64,000 bases of DNA, from positions 62,001-126,000 of the forward strand of contig NZ_JABFNN010000027.1 in assembly GCF_013090115.1 (NCBI RefSeq), given 5' to 3'. A model generated the notes under the pieces. It was not told where the DNA came from. It ran no database searches and saw only the letters and a program-made list of their open reading frames with translations. Origin of the DNA: Flagellimonas amphidinii (GTDB lineage Bacteria; Bacteroidota; Bacteroidia; Flavobacteriales; Flavobacteriaceae). The position numbers were made by a program, and so were the translations under genes. The first letter of the stretch is position 1. Each line of letters starts with the position of its first letter. Below, piece after piece: positions 44,943 through 53,520 of the stretch.

Positions 44943-45096
44943 TAAATTTAGAATGACGCTTTTTCGACACGAATTTCACTAATACACACGAATATTTTCT
45001 TTTTCGTTAGGCTGAACTTGTTTCAGTTTCTCACGACCTCGATAAGATTCTTAAACGAATTTAGAATGACGTTTTTTTGATATAAATTTCACCAAC
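44943..45096. repeat. Imperfect direct repeat of about 40 bp with palindromic core
   Basis: AAATTTAGAATGACG starts copies at 44943 and 45057 (114 bp apart, both continuing with T-run, GA and AATTTCAC). Between them CTGAACTTGTTTCAG forms an interrupted palindrome. This pattern resembles dispersed intergenic REP-like units of flavobacteria. Confidence 0.5.
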
Positions 45097-45186
45097 TAGG
45101 ACTACGAGGGTATTATTTCTTGATTTACATCAACACCTATAAACAGACTGTGCCAGAACTTTGTCATAACCAAAAAACGAACAGTT

Positions 45187-45753
45187 ATGGCACTAATCGT
45201 AACAGCAGAAAATCAAATACAACGACTTAATGGAATACTAGGGAAGGTTGAAAAGCTACAACAGCTACCCCTGAGCCAGCTGACAATCCCTGCCCATGAA
45301 AGATCTTGGTGCATAGTTGAGGTACTGGAGCATTTGAACATAGCCTATCAATTATATGTAGATAAAATAGACCATGCGTTGGGCCATTTACCTTCCACAA
45401 ATTCTGACTCTTCTGAGTTCAAGGTTAGGGCTTGGCAAAGGATGGTCATTGAAATGCAACGTCCCAAAAACGGTGAAAGAAAGTGGAAAATAAAGACCAT
45501 GAAACGCTTTGAGCCGCTTTTGGATACCAAAAACTTGGATGAAGAACAAGTAAATGCCATTTTTTTGAATTTTTACGCACTTTATGGACATTTAAAGGAT
45601 GCTATAATTCAAAGTAGGGGGAAGGATGTAAAAGAAATTAAGATTACCTCTGCCATTGGCCCGATTGTGAAGTTCTATTTACCGGAGAGTTTTGAGTTTT
45701 TGCTCTGCCATTTGGAACGGCATATGGTGCAGATTGAGGAAATCTTAGCGTAA
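45187..45753 (+). CDS. DinB-family protein
   Basis: 188 aa, four-helix-bundle look. The conserved metal-site histidines fit DinB: WCIVEVLEHLNIAYQLY (about 38-54, His near residue 46), FYALYGHLKDAI (about 118-129) and CHLERHMVQIEEIL at the end. Members bind a divalent metal and many act as thiol transferases or stress proteins; no substrate can be assigned. Flanked on both sides by repeat-rich spacers. Confidence 0.7.
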   Translation: MALIVTAENQIQRLNGILGKVEKLQQLPLSQLTIPAHERSWCIVEVLEHLNIAYQLYVDKIDHALGHLPSTNSDSSEFKVRAWQRMVIEMQRPKNGERKWKIKTMKRFEPLLDTKNLDEEQVNAIFLNFYALYGHLKDAIIQSRGKDVKEIKITSAIGPIVKFYLPESFEFLLCHLERHMVQIEEILA

Positions 45754-45783
45754 TCGGACTTAAAACAAACCAAGTAAAAGCTA

Positions 45784-45890
45784 CTTCCCTTGGTAAGGGA
45801 AGGTGGATTTCAATCTTTGGTTGAAAGGCGGAAGGGATGTTTTACCCTTTCCGTCCACTAAAGTGGACACCTTTCCCTAAAAGGGAAAGG
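45784..45890. repeat. Hairpin-rich intergenic element
   Basis: Four consecutive hairpins: CTTCCCTT-GGT-AAGGGAAG (45784-45802), TTTCAA with TTGAAA (about 45808-45826), GTCCACT-AA-AGTGGAC (45853-45868), CCTTTCCCT-AAA-AGGGAAAGG (45870-45890). The outer two share the CTTCCCT theme. Likely a REP/MITE-type dispersed element between the DinB gene and a convergent kinase gene. Confidence 0.55.
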
Positions 45891-46034
45891 AAGATGTTTG
45901 TTGGCAAATCATATAAATTTTTTTGGTGCGGATTGATGGGATTTTGGAATAAAGCTGTTAAACTAGTATATAGTTCCCGGTATGATAGGGGTTTATGTGC
46001 AGTTCCTTCTTTTACTGGGGCTGGAGAATGTAAG

Positions 46035-47039
46035 CTACTGGCTTATAGATTTTGGGTAGTTGATAATGAACTTTGTGCCGAGTTTTCCATCAGATACCAC
46101 TTTAACCGTTCCGTTGTGCTTTTCTATCACTTTTTTTACAATGGCCAGTCCAATGCCAGTGGTTTCATTGTTGTAAGACCCATTAATGGTTTGGAATACC
46201 TCAAAGATCTTTTCGTGGTATCTGGCGTCAATACCGGGACCATTATCTTCCACTATAATTTTATAAAATTTGGGTGTTTGGTCGCAAGACATGTTTACTT
46301 CGCAAACACTTTTATCATTATGTCCTATGGCATTGTCAATCAGGTTAGAAAATACTTGGGACAGCTGCACTTTATCTCCATCAACCACAGGAAGTTTTCC
46401 TTTAATGTTAAGTTGTACGTTGTCCAAATGCTGGTGCGTTTTCATGGCTTCATTTATCATTTCTTCAAGGTCAACCTTGCCAACTGTTAGTTTTCCCAAT
46501 CGGGAGTATTTTAAAATGCCGCCGATCAGATTGTCCAAGTGCTCCACCCTTCCTTGCATATCATCAAGATGTCGCAAAACGTCCTCTTTTTTTCCTGCTT
46601 CTAGATCTTCTTTTATAAAAGAGGCCAAACCAGAAATTCCCCGAAGCGGTGTTTTTAAATCGTGGGAAGTAACATGGGCAAATTGCTCAAGTTCTTTGTT
46701 CTTTAATTCTGTATCATCTAAATTTTGGTTGAGCACGTTCATTTTTTTAAAGCTGTCCAACCCGGTACGGACCACAATAAAAACAAACAAGGCCCCCATA
46801 AAAAAGATAGCTCCAGAAAGAAAGGAAAGCAGTTCGCTTTTTCCCAGAATAACTGCTGCGGCAACAACCAAGTAACCCGCCAAGAACACGAACATGAGCA
46901 CACGGAGCTTCTTCCAATTATCCTTTAGTTTTTTGTCTGTAAGTAAGTTGAATATTTTTTTGGTGCACCATGCGCTTAAAAGCATAATAATGGCTCCCAG
47001 AAGAATAAGTGTTGCGATTATGAGGTTGGTGGATTCCAC
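46035..47039 (-). CDS. Membrane sensor histidine kinase without sensor domain
   Basis: 334 aa. Three hydrophobic helices (about 6-26, 46-66, 71-92) with no loop large enough for ligand binding, then a coiled coil (about 98-122). HisKA follows with phospho-accepting His126 (AHVTSHDLKTPLRGI), then HATPase_c (QVFSNLIDNAIGHN, VEDNGPGID, TGIGLAIVKKVIE). The H-box is of the type seen in bacteriophytochrome-like kinases. No response regulator is adjacent, so it is an orphan. A Crp/Fnr-type gene starts divergently 246 bp away. Confidence 0.88.
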   Translation of the reverse strand: MESTNLIIATLILLGAIIMLLSAWCTKKIFNLLTDKKLKDNWKKLRVLMFVFLAGYLVVAAAVILGKSELLSFLSGAIFFMGALFVFIVVRTGLDSFKKMNVLNQNLDDTELKNKELEQFAHVTSHDLKTPLRGISGLASFIKEDLEAGKKEDVLRHLDDMQGRVEHLDNLIGGILKYSRLGKLTVGKVDLEEMINEAMKTHQHLDNVQLNIKGKLPVVDGDKVQLSQVFSNLIDNAIGHNDKSVCEVNMSCDQTPKFYKIIVEDNGPGIDARYHEKIFEVFQTINGSYNNETTGIGLAIVKKVIEKHNGTVKVVSDGKLGTKFIINYPKSISQ

Positions 47040-47257
47040 AGGCCCTGAAAATAGGTTAGTGTTAAAACTTGGTTTTGCTTGAAAAGCTACGGTTATTTAG
47101 AAGCAGTTCTTGTTAACAGATACCGTATTACAACGAAAGTGGACCAATAATTATTGTGGTAATTTCTTACAAATACAAGTTCCAATGGTATTGGGTAGTA
47201 TGATTTTGTGTTTTGTTTGAGGACTCGCTTTTATGTGGTTTGAGGAGCTTTATATCT

Positions 47258-47265
47258 TATTTTTG
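47258..47265 (+). promoter_or_regulatory. -7 box of the Crp/Fnr-family gene
   Basis: TATTTTTG matches TAnnTTTG, 20 nt before the ATG at 47286. A TTTG at 47239-47242 is rather close (15 bp) for a -33 element. Confidence 0.4.
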
Positions 47266-47285
47266 ATAAAAACTACTCTTCCCAC

Positions 47286-47870
47286 ATGGATGATGATATG
47301 TACTGCAAGCTGATGAAGTTCTTTCCTCAAGTGCGTTTGAATTCTGAGGAGGAATCTTTTTTTAGGTCTTTGTGGTATCCCAAAGTATTTAACCAATATG
47401 ATCTTATAACCGAAGCCGGAAGCATAGAACGGTATTTTTACTTTGTGCTGGAAGGGGTGCAGGCCATTTATTTATTGAATGAAAAAGGCGAAAAAGTAGT
47501 ATTGGGTTTTTCTTATAAGGGCAGTCCTTCCGGGGTTTTTGATTCTTTTATTGAAAAAAGACCTTCGCATACTTTTTTGGAGGCCTTGAAACCTTCCAAG
47601 ATGTTGGCAATATCGCACAGCGACTATGCACAACTTTTTGAAAACTGCCCAGGGTTTTACAAATGGGGGCATGAGTTTTTTCAGAATATTTTGTTCGGGA
47701 GGTTAAGTAGGGAAGTGGAAATTTTAACGCTTTCTGCGGAACAGCGTTATGTGGCATTTATGCAAAGATGTCCAGAAGCACTCAAGACCATACCTCAAAA
47801 ATACTTGGCCTCTTACCTTAATATGAAACCAGAAACCTTCAGTCGGTTGCGCTCAAATGTTACCTATTAG
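47286..47870 (+). CDS. Crp/Fnr-family transcriptional regulator
   Basis: 194 aa. A cyclic-nucleotide-binding beta-roll covers about 20-120 (DLITEAGSIERYFYFVLEG, GEKVVLGFSYKGS). A dimer helix (about 125-145) leads to a winged HTH at the C-terminus (IPQKYLASYLNMKPETFSRLR). No Fnr-type cysteine cluster is present, so it does not sense oxygen through Fe-S. The effector is unknown; many flavobacterial homologues are small-molecule sensors of this length. It converges with the uracil-DNA glycosylase gene, overlapping by 4 bp. Confidence 0.87.
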   Translation: MDDDMYCKLMKFFPQVRLNSEEESFFRSLWYPKVFNQYDLITEAGSIERYFYFVLEGVQAIYLLNEKGEKVVLGFSYKGSPSGVFDSFIEKRPSHTFLEALKPSKMLAISHSDYAQLFENCPGFYKWGHEFFQNILFGRLSREVEILTLSAEQRYVAFMQRCPEALKTIPQKYLASYLNMKPETFSRLRSNVTY

Positions 47871-48442
47871 GCTTTTAGTGCTTCCGCAACCCTTTTTTTA
47901 AGCATCGGTACCACAGCTTGCTCAAACCAAGGATTTTTGCTCAACCAAAATCGATTTCTGGGAGATGGATGTGGTAATACAAAGTATTTGGGAAGATACA
48001 TTTCATGGTTTCGAACAGTTTCAGTTAGATTTTTTTCCATTTGATTGTCCAAATAATGACGTTGGGAATATTGCCCGATCAAAAGCGTCAATTTTAGATT
48101 TGGTAATTTATCCAGAAGCGATTGATGCCATTGTGGGGTACATTCTGGCCTAGGTGGAAGATCACCTGATTTCCCTTTTCCCGGATAGCAGAATCCCATG
48201 GGCATTTGTGCAATTTTAGTGGCATCATAGAAATCGTCATCGGTTACTCCCATCCACTTACGGAGTTGTTTGCCGCTTTGGTCATCCCAAGGAATCCCTG
48301 TTTGATGCACTTTGGTGCCCGGAGCGTGCCCAATGATTAAAATTTTAGCATCGCTATGCGCTGCAACAATGGGTCTGGGTCCTAAAGGCAGGTGTTGGGA
48401 ACAAATTGTGCAGTTTCTGATTTGAGCAAGTAGTTGGTCCAT
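47867..48442 (-). CDS. Uracil-DNA glycosylase family protein
   Basis: 191 aa. Motif 1 ILIIGHAPGTKVHQTGIPWD (residues about 34-53) and the C-terminal HPSPRNRFW fit the UDG superfamily. An N-terminal CTIC pair (Cys11, Cys14) hints at an Fe-S family 4/5-like ancestry, but a full four-cysteine set is not visible. It probably excises uracil or handles deaminated bases. Its start codon shares base 48442 with the rsmI stop, so the two are translationally coupled. Confidence 0.8.
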   Translation of the reverse strand: MDQLLAQIRNCTICSQHLPLGPRPIVAAHSDAKILIIGHAPGTKVHQTGIPWDDQSGKQLRKWMGVTDDDFYDATKIAQMPMGFCYPGKGKSGDLPPRPECTPQWHQSLLDKLPNLKLTLLIGQYSQRHYLDNQMEKNLTETVRNHEMYLPKYFVLPHPSPRNRFWLSKNPWFEQAVVPMLKKRVAEALKA

Positions 48443-49113
48443 TATCTCTTCCCTCCAACTACAATGACAAATTCACCCTTTGGGGCGTTTTGTGTAAAGT
48501 GTTCCAAAACTTGGGAAAGAGTTCCTCTTATGGTTTCTTCGTATAATTTGGTAAGTTCTCTAGAGACGGAAACCGGTCTGTCCGCTCCAAAATACTCCAC
48601 AAACTGGGTCAAGGTTTTGATGAGTTTATGGGGAGATTCGTAAAAAATCAAAGTTCGACTTTCTTCAGCAAGTTGCTGTAAGCGGGTTTGACGTCCTTTT
48701 TTTACAGGAAGGAATCCTTCAAAAACAAAACGGTCATTGGGCAGCCCACTATTGACCAATGCAGGAACAAAAGCGGTAGCGCCAGGGAGGCATTCCACCT
48801 CAATGTTATTTTCCACGCAGGCTCTGGTCAATAAAAAACCAGGGTCGGAAATGGCAGGGGTTCCAGCATCAGAAATTAAGGCAATCGATAACCCAGAGCT
48901 CAATTTTTGAATCAAACCATCCAATTGCTTGTGCTCATTATGCATGTGATGGCTTTGCAATGGGGTCTGGATGTCAAAATGTTTCAAAAGTTTACCACTG
49001 GTACGGGTATCTTCGGCCAAGACCAAATCCACTTCTTTGAGCACAGTAACGGCCCGGAATGTCATGTCCTCAAGATTACCTATAGGGGTTGGAACCAAAT
49101 ATAGTTTTCCCAT
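48442..49113 (-). CDS. rsmI: 16S rRNA (cytidine-1402-2'-O)-methyltransferase
   Basis: 223 aa tetrapyrrole-methylase fold. Signature motifs: LYLVPTPIGNLEDMTFRAV at the start, AEDTRTSGKLLKHF, ISDAGTPAISDPG (about 80-92) and LPGATAFVPALVNSGLP. It methylates C1402 of 16S rRNA using SAM. Slightly short of the E. coli length because the C-terminal extra domain is absent, as usual in this phylum. It is followed without gap by the UDG-family gene. Confidence 0.93.
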   Translation of the reverse strand: MGKLYLVPTPIGNLEDMTFRAVTVLKEVDLVLAEDTRTSGKLLKHFDIQTPLQSHHMHNEHKQLDGLIQKLSSGLSIALISDAGTPAISDPGFLLTRACVENNIEVECLPGATAFVPALVNSGLPNDRFVFEGFLPVKKGRQTRLQQLAEESRTLIFYESPHKLIKTLTQFVEYFGADRPVSVSRELTKLYEETIRGTLSQVLEHFTQNAPKGEFVIVVGGKR

Positions 49114-49161
49114 GGGCCTAAGTTACGGCCTTCCAATTAAAAAATTATCTAGTGTATGGAA

Positions 49162-49848
49162 TTAGGCAAATCTGCGCTCAATCAATGAGACCAATCGAGC
49201 TTCATATGTTTCCTTGCCCTCCCAGTTGTTGTATTCTGGTTTAACCATATTATTGATAAAGGCTATGGAACGCTCTTCAGTATCAATGGTGTTCAATTGA
49301 GAAATTACCCGATTGTAATCGTCCATATTGTCATCAAAGAGATGTTTAGCAAAAGCAAGTCTGTCATTAAGGCCAATTTGAAAATCCCTCATCAAGGTAT
49401 CGTTCAGGGATTTGGGCTTTGATTGCCCTGTATCACTGCTTCTTTCTGTGGGAGAAAGATTTTCCTTGTCATTTTTCATGTAATCTGGTTTGGCCACAAA
49501 TTCTGTGAATACATGCTCCACAGCCATATCAGAAGGCATTTCCGAAACCATATCTTTAATGGTGTCCATGCCTGGGGTCATGATATCCTCTTCATGTGGA
49601 TTACTTTCAGGCACAGCTATATTTCCGCTCAGTACAGCGTTGGCCATTTTCTCAAATCGTGAAGCGATTACATTTTTGGAAACATCTACCTCAACATCAC
49701 TCAATTTTTCATCTATGAACTTTAACACGGCCAATTTCTCGTAGATTTCCTTCGCCTTGTCATAGAGCTCTGTAAGTTCCTTGTCTTCCCTAGAGGTAAT
49801 TATATCTGTAGATAGCTTTATCAAATCCTCTCTTAATTTCCTTATCAT
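49162..49848 (-). CDS. Conserved-looking hypothetical cytosolic protein
   Basis: 228 aa, acidic, no signal peptide or membrane segment. The N-terminal third is helical and charged (LREDLIKLSTDIITSREDKELTELYDKAK described in pieces), followed by a loop-rich middle (about 85-150). The C-terminal part opens LNDTLMRDFQIGLNDRLAFAKHLFDDNMDDYNRVIS-like (LNDRLAFAKHLF) and ends LVSLIERRF. I do not recognise a family with certainty, but this C-terminal layout looks like a conserved flavobacterial protein. Tandem with rsmI on the same strand, 48 bp upstream. Confidence 0.6.
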   Translation of the reverse strand: MIRKLREDLIKLSTDIITSREDKELTELYDKAKEIYEKLAVLKFIDEKLSDVEVDVSKNVIASRFEKMANAVLSGNIAVPESNPHEEDIMTPGMDTIKDMVSEMPSDMAVEHVFTEFVAKPDYMKNDKENLSPTERSSDTGQSKPKSLNDTLMRDFQIGLNDRLAFAKHLFDDNMDDYNRVISQLNTIDTEERSIAFINNMVKPEYNNWEGKETYEARLVSLIERRFA

Positions 49849-49945
49849 GGCTTTCTTCTTTCTTATAAAAATAAAATCATTTTACGTATCTAGCTACGAA
49901 CAAAAGGTTAAATTTTTGACCTAAAGCCGGGGTATAATTTTTTAG

Positions 49946-49953
49946 TAGCTTTG
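49946..49953 (+). promoter_or_regulatory. -7 box of tdk
   Basis: TAGCTTTG matches TAnnTTTG. TTTG at 49915-49918 is too far (27 bp) for a standard -33. The leader to the ATG at 50008 is about 47 nt. Confidence 0.4.
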
Positions 49954-50007
49954 TGCTTTGTCTTAATAAAAACGGCTAAACCCCTCAGTTTAGTTTAAAG
50001 TTACGAT

Positions 50008-50652
50008 ATGTTTTTAGAAAACACGGTAAACCATAAAGAACAATTTGGATGGATTGAAGTCATCTGTGGTTCCATGTTTTCTGGAAAGACGGAGGAGTTG
50101 ATAAGAAGGTTGAAACGGGCACAGTTTGCGAAACAAAAAGTAGAGATTTTCAAACCTATAGTGGACACTCGATATCATGAGGATATGGTCGTGTCGCATG
50201 ATGCCAATGAAATTCGCTCTACCCCGGTGCCGGCTGCGGCAAATATTCGCCTGTTGGCAGACGACTGTGATGTGGTTGGTATTGATGAAGCCCAGTTTTT
50301 TGATGACGAGATCGTTACGGTTTGTAATGATTTGGCCAATCGCGGCGTTCGTGTAGTAGTGGCTGGCTTGGATATGGATTTTAAAGGCAATCCTTTTGGG
50401 CCGATGCCGGCATTAATGGCAACGGCAGAATATGTAACCAAAGTACATGCGGTCTGTACAAGGACCGGAAATTTGGCAAATTATAGCTTTAGAAAATCCA
50501 ATGACGATAAATTGGTGCTTCTTGGTGAAACAGAAGAATACGAGCCTTTGAGTCGAGCAGCATTCTATAAAGCCATGCTGAAGGAAAAAATCAACCAAAT
50601 GGATGTAGATGTAAAAGAGGTTGATGCTAAAAAGAAAGCTGCCAATGAATAA
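50008..50652 (+). CDS. tdk: Thymidine kinase (type II)
   Basis: 214 aa. Walker [19 protein letters not shown] (about 22-39), Walker B-like [13 protein letters not shown] (about 91-103) and the lasso-domain segment [14 protein letters not shown]. Type II enzymes usually hold zinc with two CxxC pairs; here the second Cys of the first pair is replaced (CTRT), so zinc binding is doubtful. It phosphorylates thymidine for dTTP salvage. Its end overlaps the alr start by 8 bp. Confidence 0.93.
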   Translation: MFLENTVNHKEQFGWIEVICGSMFSGKTEELIRRLKRAQFAKQKVEIFKPIVDTRYHEDMVVSHDANEIRSTPVPAAANIRLLADDCDVVGIDEAQFFDDEIVTVCNDLANRGVRVVVAGLDMDFKGNPFGPMPALMATAEYVTKVHAVCTRTGNLANYSFRKSNDDKLVLLGETEEYEPLSRAAFYKAMLKEKINQMDVDVKEVDAKKKAANE

Positions 50653-51754
50653 AGTTGGTGAAACCACTCTGCAAATAAACCTGACTGCTCTAGAACATAA
50701 TTTCAGGTTTTTTAAATCCAAAATAGATTCAGGAACCAAGTTAATGGCGGTTGTAAAGGCTTTTGCTTATGGTAGTGATTTGGTTACAATAGCCAAAAAA
50801 CTTGAAAACTTAGAAGTTGATTATTTTGCGGTAGCCTATGTAAAAGAGGGAGTTTTATTGCGTAACGCTGGAATTAAAACTCCTATTTTAGTGCTGCATC
50901 CCCAGCCGATAAACTTTGAAGAACTTATTGATCATTGTCTGGAACCAAGTTTGTATTCACTCAACATCTTCAAACAATTTCTGGAAGTTGCCCAAAATAA
51001 AAATGAAAAGAATTATCCTGTTCACGTCAAATTCAATACAGGACTGAACCGATTGGGGTTTTGGGAAAATGATGTCGATTTAATAGTCAGTACACTTCAA
51101 AAAGGAAAAGCACTTAAAATAGTTTCAGTTTTTTCGCATTTGGCCGCCTCAGAAGATGCCAATGAAAAAAGTTTTACTGAAAAACAGATTGCGACTTTTG
51201 AGAGAATCTGTAATCAACTTCATGAAAAATTGGGCTATATGCCTTTAAGGCATACACTTAATACCTCGGGTATTCTGAATTATCCTCACGCACAGTTTGA
51301 AATGGTAAGAAGCGGTATCGGACTTTACGGTTATGGGAATGATGAAGCTTTTGATGCTCAATTAAAGCCCGTGGCAACCCTGAAGACCATTATTTCCCAA
51401 ATACATACAATAGAACCCAATGAAACTGTTGGTTACAACCGTGCTTATACTTCCAAAGGTCATAAAAAGATCGCCACACTGCCATTGGGCCATGCTGATG
51501 GGATTGGTAGGCAATATGGAAATGGAAAGGTTTTTGTTTTGATTGATGGCAAAAAAGCCCCGATAATTGGAAATGTATGCATGGATATGATCATGGTAGA
51601 TATTACTGGAATTGATTGTAAAGAAGGAGATGAGGTCTTGGTTTTTGGTCAAGATAATTCCGCAGAATCCTTTGCTTCAGGAGGAAAAACCATTTCTTAT
51701 GAAATTCTTACAGCCATATCGCAACGGGTTAAAAGAGAGGTCATTTCTGGCTGA
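50645..51754 (+). CDS. alr: Alanine racemase
   Basis: 369 aa from the ATG at 50645 ([13 protein letters not shown]), preferred over an in-frame start at 50621 that lies deeper in tdk. PLP lysine Lys38 in [12 protein letters not shown]. Catalytic Tyr in [11 protein letters not shown] and the GYG/YGNDEA segment near residue 230 are present. It makes D-alanine for peptidoglycan. The 8-bp overlap with tdk implies coupled translation; mscL follows 75 bp later. Confidence 0.94.
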   Translation: MNKVGETTLQINLTALEHNFRFFKSKIDSGTKLMAVVKAFAYGSDLVTIAKKLENLEVDYFAVAYVKEGVLLRNAGIKTPILVLHPQPINFEELIDHCLEPSLYSLNIFKQFLEVAQNKNEKNYPVHVKFNTGLNRLGFWENDVDLIVSTLQKGKALKIVSVFSHLAASEDANEKSFTEKQIATFERICNQLHEKLGYMPLRHTLNTSGILNYPHAQFEMVRSGIGLYGYGNDEAFDAQLKPVATLKTIISQIHTIEPNETVGYNRAYTSKGHKKIATLPLGHADGIGRQYGNGKVFVLIDGKKAPIIGNVCMDMIMVDITGIDCKEGDEVLVFGQDNSAESFASGGKTISYEILTAISQRVKREVISG

Positions 51755-51829
51755 TTTTCAATTAATTTGTGGAAAAAAAACAGTTTTTTGGTTACATTGT
51801 CAGAGTATTAACCAATTACAAACTATAAA

Positions 51830-52231
51830 ATGGGATTTTTAAAAGAGTTTAAGGACTTTGCAATGAAAGGAAACCTAGTGGATATTGCCGTAGGTTTCGT
51901 AATGGGTGCTGCTTTTAACAAAGTGGTTTCCTCATTTACCGGAGGAATTGTTTCTCCACTGATCGGGTTACTGTTCGATGCCGATTTCAATGATTTAAAA
52001 TATGTGGTAAAAGAAGGAACCATGAATGATGCTGGAGAAAAAGTTGGGGAAATTGCCATTTTATATGGACAGTTTCTGACAAACGTGATAGACTTTATCA
52101 TTGTTGCCTTTGTAATGTTCCTTATTGTTAAAGGAGTGAACAAAATGAAAAAACCTGAAGAACCTGCCGCTCCAGCTGGACCAACTGCTGAAGAGTTATT
52201 GGCTGAGATTCGGGATGCATTGAAGAAATAA
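51830..52231 (+). CDS. mscL: Large-conductance mechanosensitive channel
   Basis: 133 aa. Typical start MGFLKEFKDFAMKGNLVDIA with pore helix TM1 (AVGFVMGAAFNKVVSS), a periplasmic loop, and TM2 (about 78-100, FIIVAFVMFLIVKGVNK). The cytosolic bundle helix TAEELLAEIRDALKK closes it. It forms a pentameric emergency release valve under hypo-osmotic shock. Two hairpins follow the stop. Confidence 0.94.
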   Translation: MGFLKEFKDFAMKGNLVDIAVGFVMGAAFNKVVSSFTGGIVSPLIGLLFDADFNDLKYVVKEGTMNDAGEKVGEIAILYGQFLTNVIDFIIVAFVMFLIVKGVNKMKKPEEPAAPAGPTAEELLAEIRDALKK

Positions 52232-52238
52232 GAACGTT

Positions 52239-52326
52239 TTCCTGAAGCTTCAGGAAGACCGCTACACCACAATAAATAACCTTAAAAGCCGTCGATATGT
52301 TTCGCTAACACATCGACGGTTGTTTT
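52239..52326 (+). terminator. Palindrome and terminator after mscL
   Basis: An 18-bp perfect palindrome TTCCTGAAG-CTTCAGGAA (52239-52256) is followed by a terminator stem CCGTCGATATGT (52289-52300) with ACACATCGACGG (52308-52319), one internal mismatch, then T-rich sequence. Confidence 0.7.
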
Positions 52327-52371
52327 ATTCATAACATTTTGTTATTTTTTGATTATCGCATAGAGAAATAC

Positions 52372-52401
52372 TTGTTTTAATAAATTGCTGTACTACCTTT
52401 G
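52372..52401 (+). promoter_or_regulatory. Promoter of asd
   Basis: TTG at 52372-52374, 19 bp, then TACCTTTG at 52394-52401: a textbook Bacteroidota -33/-7 pair. The leader to the ATG is about 15 nt. Confidence 0.65.
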
Positions 52402-52421
52402 TCCCAATAAATAAGTTTAAA

Positions 52422-53435
52422 ATGAAAGTAGCAGTTGTAGGAGCCACTGGAATGGTTGGCGAGGTAATGTTAAAAGTGTTGGCGGAGCGTAATTTCCCCA
52501 TTACTGAATTGTTGCTGGTCGCTTCGGAAAGATCAGTGGGCAAAAAATTATCTTATAAAGGTGAGGAGCATACGGTGATTGGACTTGCAGATGCTGTATC
52601 TGCACAACCAGATATTGCAATCTTTTCCGCAGGAGGAGGTACTTCCTTAGAGTGGGCTCCAAAATTTGCCGAAGTGGGAACAACTGTCATTGATAATTCG
52701 TCTGCATGGCGTATGGACCCTTCAAAGAAGTTGGTGGTGCCAGAGATAAACGCCCAAGAATTAACTACTGAGGATAAAATAATCGCAAACCCCAATTGCT
52801 CTACCATTCAAATGGTTATGGCCTTGGATCCATTGCACAAGAAATATAAGATGAAGAGAGTGGTGGTATCCACCTATCAGTCTGTTTCTGGAACAGGGGT
52901 AAAGGCTGTTGAGCAAATGGAAAATGAGGCTGCCGGTGTTCAGGGAGAGATGGCATATCCGTATCCTATCAACCGTAACGCATTGCCACATTGTGATGTA
53001 TTTATGGAAAACGGATACACCAAAGAAGAAATGAAATTGGCGCGAGAGCCCCAAAAAATATTGGATGACCGTACTTTTTCAGTAACCGCTACTGCGGTTC
53101 GTATACCTACTGCAGGAGGTCATTCAGAATCCGTGAACGTAGAATTCTATGAGGATTTTGATTTGTCTGAAGTTCGCAAACTATTAAGTGAAACATCTGG
53201 GGTGACGGTGCAAGACAATCCGGAAACCAATACTTACCCCATGCCCATCTATGCCAATGGCAAGGATGATGTTTTTGTGGGGCGTATCCGCAGAGACGAA
53301 ACCCAACGCAATACGTTGAACATGTGGATTGTTTCGGATAACCTGCGAAAAGGAGCTGCAACCAATGCCGTACAGATTGCCGAGTATTTGGTGGAGAACA
53401 ACTTAATTTCCAAAAAGCCTGAACCCATTTCTTAA
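52422..53435 (+). CDS. asd: Aspartate-semialdehyde dehydrogenase
   Basis: 337 aa. NADP-binding VVGATGMVGEVMLKVL at the start. Catalytic Cys126 in NPNCSTIQM, the conserved QSVSGTGVKAVEQ loop, and RIPTAGGHSESVNVEF with the active-site His. It makes aspartate semialdehyde for lysine/diaminopimelate, threonine and methionine. It has its own promoter and a terminator 46 bp downstream, so is probably monocistronic. Confidence 0.95.
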   Translation: MKVAVVGATGMVGEVMLKVLAERNFPITELLLVASERSVGKKLSYKGEEHTVIGLADAVSAQPDIAIFSAGGGTSLEWAPKFAEVGTTVIDNSSAWRMDPSKKLVVPEINAQELTTEDKIIANPNCSTIQMVMALDPLHKKYKMKRVVVSTYQSVSGTGVKAVEQMENEAAGVQGEMAYPYPINRNALPHCDVFMENGYTKEEMKLAREPQKILDDRTFSVTATAVRIPTAGGHSESVNVEFYEDFDLSEVRKLLSETSGVTVQDNPETNTYPMPIYANGKDDVFVGRIRRDETQRNTLNMWIVSDNLRKGAATNAVQIAEYLVENNLISKKPEPIS

Positions 53436-53481
53436 TGTAGAGAAATAAAACATTTGGCAATTCATTTCTTATGAATAGAAT

Positions 53482-53512
53482 AAATCCGTTTTCTTTGAAA
53501 CGGATTTTTATT
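53482..53512 (+). terminator. Terminator of asd
   Basis: AAATCCGTTT (53482-53491), loop TCTTTG, AAACGGATTT (53498-53507), followed by TTATTTTT. Confidence 0.85.
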
Positions 53513-53520
53513 TTTGACGC

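Noticed and set aside
45837-46490. 217-aa plus-strand open frame
   Set aside because: Lies mostly antisense to the sensor kinase gene (46035-47039) and has no recognisable domain; its front part is the hairpin-rich repeat.
46270-46875. 201-aa plus-strand frame
   Set aside because: Antisense shadow of the histidine kinase gene.
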